Below are positions 7,596 to 15,375 of a DNA stretch of 38,567 bases, piece after piece. Origin of the DNA: Acidimicrobiia bacterium (GTDB taxonomy: Bacteria > Actinomycetota > Acidimicrobiia > IMCC26256 > PALSA-555); contig SHVJ01000009.1 of NCBI GenBank assembly GCA_009694295.1, forward strand, positions 1 to 38,567, written 5' to 3'. A model generated the notes under the pieces. That model worked only from the letters and a program-made list of their open reading frames with translations, was not told the DNA's origin and did no database searches. Both the position numbers and the translations under genes were made by a program. How positions within the stretch are numbered: position 1 is the stretch's first letter; every line of letters starts with the position of its first letter.

Positions 7596-8957
7596 GTGAA
7601 GTTCGGGTTGTTCTTCGAGCACCAAGTGCCGCGCCCGTGGGCCGAGGGCGACGACCGTCGGGTGCTCACTGAGGCACTCGAGCAGATCGAGCTCGCGGAC
7701 CGCCTCGGGTTCGACTGCGCGTGGCTCGTGGAGCACCACTTCCTCGAGGAGTACAGCCATTCGAGCGCGCCGGAGCTTTTCCTGGCCGCGGCCTCGCAGC
7801 GCACGGAGCGGATACGCCTCGCCCACGGGATCGTCCACACGCTCCCGGCGATCAACCATCCGGCGCGTGTCGCCGAGCGCATCGCCACACTCGACCTGCT
7901 CTCGAACGGTCGGGTCGAGTTCGGGACGGGCGAGGGCTCTGCCGCGGCCGAACTCGACGCGTTCGGCGTCGACCCCGCCGACAAGCGAGCGATGTGGGAA
8001 GAAGGAGTGCGCGTCGCACTGCGTTGCCTGACCGAAGACCCGTTCACTGGACACGCGGGCGAGTACGTGCGGCTTCCGCCGCGCAACGTGATGCCCAAGC
8101 CGCAGCAACGTCCGCACCCGCCGGTGTGGGTCGCTTGTAGTCGCCGCGAGACGATTCATCTCGCCGCGCAGCATGGCATCGGCGCGCTCGCGTTCGCGTT
8201 CTTCGATCCGGAAGAGGCTCAGCATTGGGTCGAGGACTACTACTCGACGCTCGCGGCGGAAGGGGTGCCGATTGGTGATGCCGTGAACGCCAACCTCGCG
8301 TGCGTCACGTCGTTCTTCTGCCATCCCGATGAGCAGGAGGCGATCCGCCGAGGCGCGTACGGATCGAACTTCATCGGCTACTCGCTCGGGCATTACTACG
8401 TCTTCGGGCGACACCAGCCCGGGCGCGGGAACCTCTGGGACGACTACGAGCAGCGGCGCGCCGAGGAGGGGTACGACCCCGAGGCTGTCGCGCTGGCTGC
8501 GGGCAACGACGAGCGACTCGGCGCCAAGGCCATGGAGGGAGGTGTCACGGGCCTCCGGGGTGCGACGGGGACGCCCGATCAGGTGCGTGACTACCTACGG
8601 CGTTACGAGGAGTACGGCGTCGACCAGGTGATCCTTTCGTGCGCGGCTGGACGCAATCGCCACGACCACATCATGGAATCCCTCGAGCTCTTCGCTCGCG
8701 AGGTGATGCCCGAGTTCGCCGAGCGCGAGCCCGGCCGCCAACGGGCCAAGGAAGCACGACTCGGGCCGATCATCGAGGCGGTCATGGCCCGCAAGCCGGC
8801 ATCGGATCATCCACCACTCGACTCCAGCTATGAGATCCCTGCCTACCCGCGTCTCGACGCCGATAAGCAAGCCTCGGGCAAGTTCCATGGCTGGCTCGAC
8901 GAGTACGCAGCGAAGCTCGCCGCGGGCGAGAGTCCGGCCGCGCGCATCGCCAAGTAG
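7596..8957 (+). CDS. LLM-class flavin-dependent oxidoreductase
   Basis: The start is GTG 7596, with GAGGGAG at 7584-7590. The 453-residue product begins VKFGLFFEHQVPRPW and follows the luciferase-like TIM barrel: LADRLGFDCAWLVEHHFLEEYSHSSAPELFLAAASQRTERIRLAHGI, then NGRVEFGTGEGSAA and PHPPVWVACSRRET. It most likely uses FMN or F420 to oxygenate or dehydrogenate an organic substrate in the cytoplasm. The C-terminal about 80 residues (after MPEFAERE) extend beyond the barrel and read EIPAYPRLDADKQASGKFHGW; such a tail occurs in some long LLM proteins. It has its own palindromic promoter and no coupled partner. Confidence 0.87.
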   Translation: MKFGLFFEHQVPRPWAEGDDRRVLTEALEQIELADRLGFDCAWLVEHHFLEEYSHSSAPELFLAAASQRTERIRLAHGIVHTLPAINHPARVAERIATLDLLSNGRVEFGTGEGSAAAELDAFGVDPADKRAMWEEGVRVALRCLTEDPFTGHAGEYVRLPPRNVMPKPQQRPHPPVWVACSRRETIHLAAQHGIGALAFAFFDPEEAQHWVEDYYSTLAAEGVPIGDAVNANLACVTSFFCHPDEQEAIRRGAYGSNFIGYSLGHYYVFGRHQPGRGNLWDDYEQRRAEEGYDPEAVALAAGNDERLGAKAMEGGVTGLRGATGTPDQVRDYLRRYEEYGVDQVILSCAAGRNRHDHIMESLELFAREVMPEFAEREPGRQRAKEARLGPIIEAVMARKPASDHPPLDSSYEIPAYPRLDADKQASGKFHGWLDEYAAKLAAGESPAARIAK

Positions 8958-8983
8958 GCCCGCCCCGGATTCATTGAGATCCG

Positions 8984-8989
8984 TACGCT
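8984..8989 (+). promoter_or_regulatory. Possible -10 element for a leaderless transcript
   Basis: TACGCT fits the actinobacterial -10 form TANNNT and is followed by 7 nt and then the ATG at 8997. No Shine-Dalgarno sequence precedes that ATG, so transcription starting at the A of ATG (leaderless mRNA) is plausible. No -35 box was recognised. Confidence 0.4.
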
Positions 8990-8996
8990 TGGCGAC

Positions 8997-11057
8997 ATGC
9001 AGATCCTCGTGAACCAGTTCGCCGCCGATCTGCTCGAGCGTCGGTCCATCACTCTGGGTGAGGACGTCGAGGTCGTCTGTATGAGCGACGGGGGCGCACT
9101 TGCGATCGGGTCGCGCGAGTGCGCGCTGGAAGACATCGCACCACAAGCTGCCTGGGGTACGGCGCATGTGTTCTCCGAGGACCTCGCCGGGCCCTGGGTC
9201 AGCGCACTCCACGACGTTCCGTCGCTTCGCTGGTTCCAGTCGCCGGCCGCCGGTCATCTCTGGTTCTACGACGCCCTGCTCGATCGCGGCGTCCGGATCA
9301 CCGGAGCCCATGTGAACGCCGTCCCGATCGCCGAGTACGTGCTCGGTGCCGTGCTCGGGCAGATGCAGCGCGTCAACGAGTGGCGCGACGATCGCAGCTC
9401 GCGGACCTGGCGACCGCATGAGTTCCCTGAGGTCAGTGGTTCGACGTGGTTGGTCGTCGGCGTAGGCGCGATCGGATCGGCGGTCGCGGAGCGCGCGAGA
9501 GCCTTTGGTGCGCACATCATCGGTGTGCGGCGCCGACCGACCGGGCGCGAACCGGTGCACGAGGTACGCACGCCCGACGAGGTGGCCGGACTCCTTCCTA
9601 TTTGTGATGTTGTTGTCCTTGCCGCGCCCGACACTCCGCAGACGCGGGGCCTCGTCGACGAGCAGTTCCTCGCGTCGATGAAACCCGGAGCGATTCTGGT
9701 GAACGTGGCCCGGGGCGCGCTGGTCGACGAGAACGCGCTGGTGGCGGCGCTGGATCACGGCCATCTTGGCGCGGCCATCCTTGACGTCTTCGCTACGGAG
9801 CCGTTGCCCATTGAGAGCCCGCTATGGGATCACCCACGAGTGGTCGTGACGCCGCATTCGTCGGCGGGCGGGCTCGGCCGCCACGAGCGTCTCGCGGACC
9901 TCTTTGCGGACAACTTGGCGCGTTATCGATCCGGTCGTTCGCTGCTGCACGAGGTTGGTCGCGACCACGACGAGGCATTCGAACCTCTCGACTTCGCGAC
10001 GCTTGACGAGATTGAGCGCGAGGCACGGCAACGCATAGACGCCGACGTATGGGACTACATCGCGGGTGGTGCGGGTGACGAGGTCACGCTCACGGCCAAC
10101 GAAGACGCGTTTGGGTGCTGGTCGTTGCGACCACGGCTGCTCACCGGCGCTCATCCGCCCGACACCGCAACCGCGTTCCTGGGCGTCGACCTCGCGACGC
10201 CGCTCCTCGTAGCGCCCTTCGCGGGCGATTCCCTCCTCAACGCGGACGGCTACGCCGCGGTGATCGAGGGTGCCGCGCGCGTGGGCGCGACCGCGATCGT
10301 TCCCGAAGTGACGGCCGCGCCGTTAGAGACGCTCGCGCAGGGGTTCGGTGCAGCGGCCGGCATCTTCCAACTGAGCTTGCGCCATCCCGACGCGGTGTTC
10401 GCCGAGCTGGTCGAGCGGGTGGTCGATGCGGGATTTCGAGCCGTGTGCGTCACCGCGGATGCACCGGTGGTCGGGGTTCGGCGCCGCGACCGCCGGAACC
10501 GCTTCGAGGGACGTGACCGACTCGCGCTGGGCAACTTCCCTCGCGCCACGACCGACAACGAGGGTGTGCTCGACGACACCGCGCGAGCGCAGTCACCGAT
10601 GTCATGGGCGCACCTGCGTGAAGTCATGGCCGCGGTACCCCTGCCGTTCGCGGTGAAGGGCGTACTGACAGCCGAAGATGCGCGTGCAGCCGTCGACGCG
10701 GGGGCGGCTGCGGTCTACGTATCGAATCACGGTGGTCGCCAGCTCGACCGCGCACCGGCCACCCTGGACCAGCTCGCTGAGATCGTCGATGCCGTGGGTG
10801 AAGACGTGGAAGTCGCGTTCGACGGGGGAGTACGCAGCGGTGCCGACGTTGCCATCGCGCTCGCGCTCGGCGCCCGAGTAGTGCTCGTGGGTCGCCCTGC
10901 TGCGTGGGGGCTTGCTGCGGGAGGCGCGAGCGGAGTTGCACGTGTCCTAGCGATCCTCCACGACGAGCTCGTGACGACGATCGCGCTGCTCGGGCTCCCC
11001 AACCTGGCCGCGCTCGACCGGTCGGTACTGCAACCCAGTGTAGGGAGATCCATATGA
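8997..11057 (+). CDS. Fusion: D-2-hydroxyacid dehydrogenase + FMN-dependent alpha-hydroxyacid dehydrogenase
   Basis: One uninterrupted 686-residue frame encodes two complete enzymes. Residues 1 to about 320 form a D-isomer-specific 2-hydroxyacid dehydrogenase: Rossmann motif G155-V-G157-A-I-G160, and the catalytic set Arg239 (NVARGALVD), Glu268 (FATEPLP) and His287 (TPHSSAGG). Residues about 330-680 form an FMN alpha-hydroxyacid dehydrogenase/oxidase of the lactate oxidase/mandelate dehydrogenase family: WDY354IAGGAGDE, Lys554 (VKG), catalytic His578 and Arg581 (SNHGGRQLD), and the phosphate-binding FDGGVRSG. The family's second active-site Tyr (QLY) is Ser460 here. The first half interconverts 2-keto and D-hydroxy acids with NAD(P); the second oxidises L-hydroxy acids. 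Together they could invert a 2-hydroxy acid. The stop overlaps the next ATG. Confidence 0.88.
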   Translation: MQILVNQFAADLLERRSITLGEDVEVVCMSDGGALAIGSRECALEDIAPQAAWGTAHVFSEDLAGPWVSALHDVPSLRWFQSPAAGHLWFYDALLDRGVRITGAHVNAVPIAEYVLGAVLGQMQRVNEWRDDRSSRTWRPHEFPEVSGSTWLVVGVGAIGSAVAERARAFGAHIIGVRRRPTGREPVHEVRTPDEVAGLLPICDVVVLAAPDTPQTRGLVDEQFLASMKPGAILVNVARGALVDENALVAALDHGHLGAAILDVFATEPLPIESPLWDHPRVVVTPHSSAGGLGRHERLADLFADNLARYRSGRSLLHEVGRDHDEAFEPLDFATLDEIEREARQRIDADVWDYIAGGAGDEVTLTANEDAFGCWSLRPRLLTGAHPPDTATAFLGVDLATPLLVAPFAGDSLLNADGYAAVIEGAARVGATAIVPEVTAAPLETLAQGFGAAAGIFQLSLRHPDAVFAELVERVVDAGFRAVCVTADAPVVGVRRRDRRNRFEGRDRLALGNFPRATTDNEGVLDDTARAQSPMSWAHLREVMAAVPLPFAVKGVLTAEDARAAVDAGAAAVYVSNHGGRQLDRAPATLDQLAEIVDAVGEDVEVAFDGGVRSGADVAIALALGARVVLVGRPAAWGLAAGGASGVARVLAILHDELVTTIALLGLPNLAALDRSVLQPSVGRSI

Positions 11058-11890
11058 AGTTTGGGATCGCGCTCGGCCGGTTGCACCCGCGCCTGCACGA
11101 AGAGATGGTGTTGCTCGCCGATGACCTGGGCTTCGAGTCTGTCTGGCTGCCCGAGCACCTCGTCCTACCTGTCGACATGGCGGGGTCACCGTTCGCCGCC
11201 GCCGAACACCCGCCGATCCCCGCCGACGCGCCGGTCGTCGATTGTTTCGGGTATCTCTCGTATCTCGCGGGCAGGACCACCCAGATCCGACTTGGCACCC
11301 ACGTATACCTGCTCGGGCTCCGCCACCCGTTCGTCGCGGCGCGCGCGGTGCAGACGCTCGATCTCGTGTCGCAGGGCCGGGCCGAGATCGGGATTGGCGC
11401 CGGCTGGCTCGAGAACGAGTGGCGCGTCACCGGACTCGATCCCCGGACCCGCGGCCGACGCCTCGATGAGGCGCTGGCGGTGTGCAAGCGTCTCTGGAGC
11501 GACGATGTCATCGAGCACCATGGAGAGTTCTTCGACTTCGAGCCGGTGATGTTCGAGCCGAAGCCCGTACAGCGCCCCCATCCCCCGATCCTCGTCGGAG
11601 GCGAGTCTGAAGCCGCGCTCCGACGCGCCGCACGTGATGGCGACGGGTGGATCGGTCTTGCGCATGACGCTGAGTCGTGCGCAGTACCGATCGGTCGGCT
11701 CCGTGAGTTGCGCGCCGAGTACGACCGGCGCACCGACGACTTCGAGATGGTCTGTCTTGGTCGTGTGAATGGTCGCAGCGACGTCGAACGCTTCGCTGAA
11801 GCCGGCATCACCCGATTGCTCGTCACCCCGTGGGACCGATCGAGTGAGGCGCTCGACGGGGTACGACGCCTCGCCGATCAGATCTTGTGA
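11054..11890 (+). CDS. LLM-class (probably F420-dependent) oxidoreductase
   Basis: ATG 11054 overlaps the fusion-gene stop, with GGGAG at 11043-11047. The 278-residue product is of the short actinobacterial type: MKFGIALGRLHPRLHEEMVLLADDLGFESVWLPEHLVLP, IRLGTHVYLLGLRHPFVAARAVQTLDLVSQGRAEIGIGAGW, and PHPPILVGGESEAALRRAARDGDGWIG. This is the profile of F420-dependent glucose-6-phosphate dehydrogenase/mer-like oxidoreductases. It probably carries out hydride transfer on an organic intermediate. Coupling to the hydroxyacid fusion suggests the two act on the same compound. It differs clearly from the 453-residue LLM protein at 7596. Confidence 0.88.
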   Translation: MKFGIALGRLHPRLHEEMVLLADDLGFESVWLPEHLVLPVDMAGSPFAAAEHPPIPADAPVVDCFGYLSYLAGRTTQIRLGTHVYLLGLRHPFVAARAVQTLDLVSQGRAEIGIGAGWLENEWRVTGLDPRTRGRRLDEALAVCKRLWSDDVIEHHGEFFDFEPVMFEPKPVQRPHPPILVGGESEAALRRAARDGDGWIGLAHDAESCAVPIGRLRELRAEYDRRTDDFEMVCLGRVNGRSDVERFAEAGITRLLVTPWDRSSEALDGVRRLADQIL

Positions 11891-11931
11891 GTGAGCACCC
11901 CGAAGATCGATACTCCGAAGGGAGGGCACGC

Positions 11932-12813
11932 GTGCCCCAGATCGTGCGGCTGTTCCATGGATCCCAGATCTGTCACGACGTGCTCGAGGTCGGCCGCTTC
12001 TACCACGACTTCTTCGGGAGCTGGGTCTACGAGGCGCAGTACCTCGACGCCGAAGACGCGCGTAACAGCGCCAACCTCATGGGGGGAGGGTTCTCGATCG
12101 AGCTCCTCGCTCCTGTGGATCCCAACGGCGAGAGCGGTGTCGCGCGCTTCTTGCGCCGTCACGGCTCGCACTTCAACAACATCGCCTTTTGGGCGCGCGA
12201 CTGCCGTGGGCTAGCGCAACAGCTCCTCGAACGTGGGGTGCGCGTCGCCGTACGCGGCGCTGGATTCACCGACACGCTGCCCGACGGCGATTTCGACTAC
12301 GTGATCACCCATCCGAAGGACACTCACGGGTTGGTGCTCGAGTTCCTCGAGGACCAGGAGATCCACGACCCGCGTGATCGTCCATGGTGGGATGACAGCT
12401 ACTGGCGCGACCACCACCCGCTCGGTGTCGTCGGTCTGTCGCATTGCACCGTCGCGGTCGGCGACCTCGATGCCGGGGCTCGGGTGCTCACCGAAGCGCT
12501 CGGCTGTGAGCGCGTCCACGAGGCGATCAATTCCGATGCAGGGGAGCGCAGCGCTTCCTTCGCCATGGGCGACACGGTCATCGAGGTCGCGACGCCGACT
12601 ACTCCCGATTCGCGTATGGCCCGCCATGTCGCGGAGCACGGTTCCATGCTCTATCGGTTTACGTTCCTCGTACGCGATCTCGCGAGCGTCGAGCGTCACG
12701 CACGGGAGCAGGGCATCGGCATTGTCGCGAGTGGCGACACTATCGAGCTCGACCCGGAGCACACCTGCGGTGGCGTGTTTGCGTTCACCGAGCAGGCCGT
12801 CACAAGCGCGTAA
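11932..12813 (+). CDS. Tandem VOC-fold protein (glyoxalase/extradiol dioxygenase superfamily)
   Basis: The GTG at 11932 is preferred because AAGGGAGGG lies at 11918-11926; an in-frame GTG at 11887 overlaps the previous stop and would add 15 residues. The 293-residue product has two vicinal-oxygen-chelate repeats. The first begins near IVRLFHGSQICHDVLEVGRFYHDFFG and contains HFNNIAFWARD; the second begins at GVVGLSHCTVAVGDLDAGARVLTEALGC and contains LYRFTFLVRDL. Candidate metal ligands are His in the first strand of each repeat and Glu/Asp later. Possible activities are ring-cleavage dioxygenase, isomerase/epimerase (methylmalonyl-CoA epimerase type) or lyase; none is decided by sequence. Its stop overlaps the next start. 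Confidence 0.8.
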   Translation: MPQIVRLFHGSQICHDVLEVGRFYHDFFGSWVYEAQYLDAEDARNSANLMGGGFSIELLAPVDPNGESGVARFLRRHGSHFNNIAFWARDCRGLAQQLLERGVRVAVRGAGFTDTLPDGDFDYVITHPKDTHGLVLEFLEDQEIHDPRDRPWWDDSYWRDHHPLGVVGLSHCTVAVGDLDAGARVLTEALGCERVHEAINSDAGERSASFAMGDTVIEVATPTTPDSRMARHVAEHGSMLYRFTFLVRDLASVERHAREQGIGIVASGDTIELDPEHTCGGVFAFTEQAVTSA

Positions 12814-13967
12814 TGGACGACGACGCGCTGCGCGCGTATCTCGGTGAGATCCCCGTTCCCGAGCTCGAGGGCGCACCGTGGGTGGTGCCACCGCCGCTCG
12901 CCGAGTGCACCGTGGCGATCGTGACCACGGCGGCACTCCGCCGACCTACTGACGAGCCGTTTGTTCGCGTCGACCCATCGTTCCGCGCCCTTCCGGCCAA
13001 CGCTCGCGACCTTGTGCTCGACCACTGGAGCCCGAGCTTCGATCGCGCAGCGTTCGCTGCCGACATGAACGTCGTCTACCCAGTGGACCGGCTCACCGGG
13101 CTTGCCGCGGCCGGGAAGATCGGCGCCGTGGGCAAGCGCCACCTCTCGTTCTCGGGCAGCCAAGAAGACTCCGTCAGCGATATACGACTCGAGACCGGGC
13201 CCCGCGCCGCCGCGATGTTGCGGGCCGAAGGCGTCGACGTCGCGCTCCTTACCCCGGTCGCTCCGATGTGCTCCCGCACCGTCTGCGTCCTCGCCCACAT
13301 TCTCGAGGCGCACGGCATCGCGACCGTCGCGTTGATCCCGATCCAGCGCCTCGCCGAGCGCATGCACCCGCCGCGGGTCCTGTGTTGCGAGTTCCCGCTC
13401 GGGCGTCCGCTTGGCCGTCCTGGTGACGCGCACTACCAGCACGACGTGATCGATCGCGCGTTTGGGTTGCTTGCAGCCCCTGAGGGTCCGGTGATCGCGA
13501 ACCATCCCGATCGGATCGGCCGTTCAGCTGTTGCGCTCGCGTGCCCGTTGCCCGAGCGAGAAGACTCGAACGTGCCCGCGGCCGTCGACGAGGTACGGGC
13601 GCTTTGGAGTGCGTACGACCAGTACCGCTCCACCTACGGACGGACCTCGGTCGGCCGCGTCGTCGCACCCGAGCACGTCGATGAGCTCGCCGCGACCTTC
13701 GACGCAATCGCTGGTGGTGCGCCCTGGCGTGAGGCGGGCCTGCCGGCCCACCCCGTTGTGTGCGCGCTCGAACTACGGACGTACTACGAGGAGGCCGCGT
13801 TAGCGTTCACCGGTGTCGTTCCCGAGCCGGGCGCGGCCGAAGCCTGGTTCTACGGCGCGACTGCGATGGGTCACACCATCACTGCCGCACGCGATGCAAT
13901 GCGCGCGAGCGACGCACCGTTCGGGGTCTGGTATTACCTCGCGACCGACGTGGCGGGTGAGGCGTGA
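12813..13967 (+). CDS. GrdB/PrdB-related 'selenoprotein B' family protein lacking the Cys/Sec
   Basis: ATG 12813 shares an A with the preceding TAA stop. The 384-residue product resembles the aerobic branch of the glycine/betaine/sarcosine/D-proline reductase component B family: FVRVDPSFRALP, a block reading AADMNVVYPVDRL, GAVGKRHLSFSGSQED, then TPVAPMCSRTVCVLAHILEAHGIATVALI and FPLGRPLGRPGD. In the family the motif is TPV(U/C)PxC; here the redox position is Ala150 (GCT, not TGA or TGC) while Cys153 remains. A thiol/selenol reductase reaction of the classic kind therefore looks unlikely, and the protein may have become a binding or lyase-type enzyme. Its place after the hydroxyacid fusion, LLM and VOC genes implies a shared pathway. 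Family call from memory of the motif, not from a search. Confidence 0.65.
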   Translation: MDDDALRAYLGEIPVPELEGAPWVVPPPLAECTVAIVTTAALRRPTDEPFVRVDPSFRALPANARDLVLDHWSPSFDRAAFAADMNVVYPVDRLTGLAAAGKIGAVGKRHLSFSGSQEDSVSDIRLETGPRAAAMLRAEGVDVALLTPVAPMCSRTVCVLAHILEAHGIATVALIPIQRLAERMHPPRVLCCEFPLGRPLGRPGDAHYQHDVIDRAFGLLAAPEGPVIANHPDRIGRSAVALACPLPEREDSNVPAAVDEVRALWSAYDQYRSTYGRTSVGRVVAPEHVDELAATFDAIAGGAPWREAGLPAHPVVCALELRTYYEEAALAFTGVVPEPGAAEAWFYGATAMGHTITAARDAMRASDAPFGVWYYLATDVAGEA

Positions 13968-13972
13968 GCGGG

Positions 13973-15274
13973 CTACGTCGTGGTGTACTTGCCCCCGCTG
14001 CTGATGTCGACCAGATCCATCACGCCGGTGCCGGATGCCTTGATGCCGCGAGCGACGATCGAGGTATCCCATCCCTCAACCTGATGGCGCAGCGCGTCAA
14101 CGGTGCAGTTCTCCTTGCCGTCGAGCGCGGTGAACGGGTCGTACTGGAAGAGCCGCATCGCGTTCTCGTGGGAGATCTTGTTGATGTCGACATCGGAGCA
14201 GCTCGCCGCTTCCATCTGCTTCATGAACAACTCAGGCGACTGGGGCCATGTGCTGTCGGAATGGGGATAGTCGCACTCCCAGCAGATCATGTCGATGCTC
14301 ATCTTGTGCCGCATCTCCACGCCCACCGGGTCGTCGATCCAGCACACGATGACTTGCTCATCGAAGGTCTGGCTCGGGGACCGGCCTTCCATGTCCTGAC
14401 CGGTCCAGAGGTGATGGCGGCCGTACGTGTAATCGATGCGCTCACGAAAGTACGGGATCCAGCCGATGCCGCCTTCACTCAGCGCGTATTTCAGCGTGGG
14501 GAATCGCTTCGGCACATGCGACCATACGAAGTCGGCTGCAGCCTGCACAAGGTTGACTGGCGAGAGCGTGATGAGCACGTCGATGGGCGCGTCCGGCGCG
14601 GTCACCACGATCTTCGAGCTCGAACCGAAGTGGACGCACACGACGGTCCCCAGCTCCTCGCACGCGGCGAAGAACGGGTCCCAATGGCCCGAGTGGATGC
14701 TCGGGTGGCCGAGGTGCGTGGGGTTCTCCGAGAAGGTCACCGCGTGGCATCCCTTCTCGGCCACGCGCCGCACCTCCGCAACCATCAGCTGCGGATCCCA
14801 CATCGGCGGCAGCGAGAGCGGGATGAAGCGCCCTGGGTAGGCGCCGCACCAACCGTCGATGTGCCAGTCGTTGTAGGCCTGGAGCAGCGCGAGCGCGAGC
14901 TCAGGATCGGCCTTGGCGGCACGTGCGAAGAGTTGCCCGCAGAACTGCGGGAAGCTCGGGAAGCACATCGAGCCGAGCACGCCGTTGGCGTTCATGTCCT
15001 TGACGCGATCGTCGATGTTGAAGCAACCCGAGCGCATCTCGTCGAAGCTCGTCGGGTCCATCGCGTATTCCTCGGGTGGCCGGCCCGCTACCGCGTTGAT
15101 CCCGATGTTGGGCATCTCGGCACCCCTGAACGACCACACGTCGGTGCCGTTGTCCTTGCGGATCAACTTCGGTGCCTGATCGACGAACTTCTTCGCGAGG
15201 CGACCCTCGAACAGGTCCGGGGGCTCGACCACGTGATCGTCGACGCTGACCAGTACCAAGTCCTCAATGCGCAT
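13973..15274 (-). CDS. Amidohydrolase-family metal-dependent hydrolase (TIM barrel)
   Basis: The ATG at 15274 is chosen because GGGAGG stands just upstream; the frame opens 20 codons earlier but without a ribosome site. The 433-residue protein begins MRIEDLVLVSVDDHVVEPPDLFEGRL, the usual N-terminus of amidohydrolase_2/ACMSD-like hydrolases, with a metal-binding DxH in the first strand. Later blocks read VVCVHFGSSS, ALSEGGIGWIPYFRERIDY and WECDYPHSDSTWPQSPE, giving the His and Asp metal ligands. Relatives decarboxylate or hydrolyse cyclic intermediates. The gene is convergent with the GrdB-like gene (5 bp between stops) and divergent from the phosphotransferase gene at 15376. Confidence 0.85.
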   Translation of the reverse strand: MRIEDLVLVSVDDHVVEPPDLFEGRLAKKFVDQAPKLIRKDNGTDVWSFRGAEMPNIGINAVAGRPPEEYAMDPTSFDEMRSGCFNIDDRVKDMNANGVLGSMCFPSFPQFCGQLFARAAKADPELALALLQAYNDWHIDGWCGAYPGRFIPLSLPPMWDPQLMVAEVRRVAEKGCHAVTFSENPTHLGHPSIHSGHWDPFFAACEELGTVVCVHFGSSSKIVVTAPDAPIDVLITLSPVNLVQAAADFVWSHVPKRFPTLKYALSEGGIGWIPYFRERIDYTYGRHHLWTGQDMEGRSPSQTFDEQVIVCWIDDPVGVEMRHKMSIDMICWECDYPHSDSTWPQSPELFMKQMEAASCSDVDINKISHENAMRLFQYDPFTALDGKENCTVDALRHQVEGWDTSIVARGIKASGTGVMDLVDISSGGKYTTT

Positions 15275-15303
15275 TGCGCGGCCTCCCTCGTCGTTCGGGT
15301 TCG

Positions 15304-15338
15304 GAGGCGCCGTGGCGCCTCTTGTCGACTCCAACTTA
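15304..15338. promoter_or_regulatory. Palindrome and -10-like box in the amidohydrolase/phosphotransferase spacer
   Basis: GAGGCGCC-GT-GGCGCCTC (15304-15321) is a perfect inverted repeat with a 2-nt centre, too tight for an RNA hairpin and so more like a protein site. On the minus strand TAAGTT (15338-15333, TANNNT form) lies 11 bp upstream of it, placing the palindrome over the likely transcription start of the amidohydrolase gene. Confidence 0.4.
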
Positions 15339-15375
15339 CCCTGCAGCCCGCGATCGCTGGCCCAGAAGGCCGCTC

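Noticed and set aside
13964-15375. Plus-strand open frame over the amidohydrolase
   Set aside because: Antisense shadow; only the part from GTG 15376 is a real gene (phosphotransferase).
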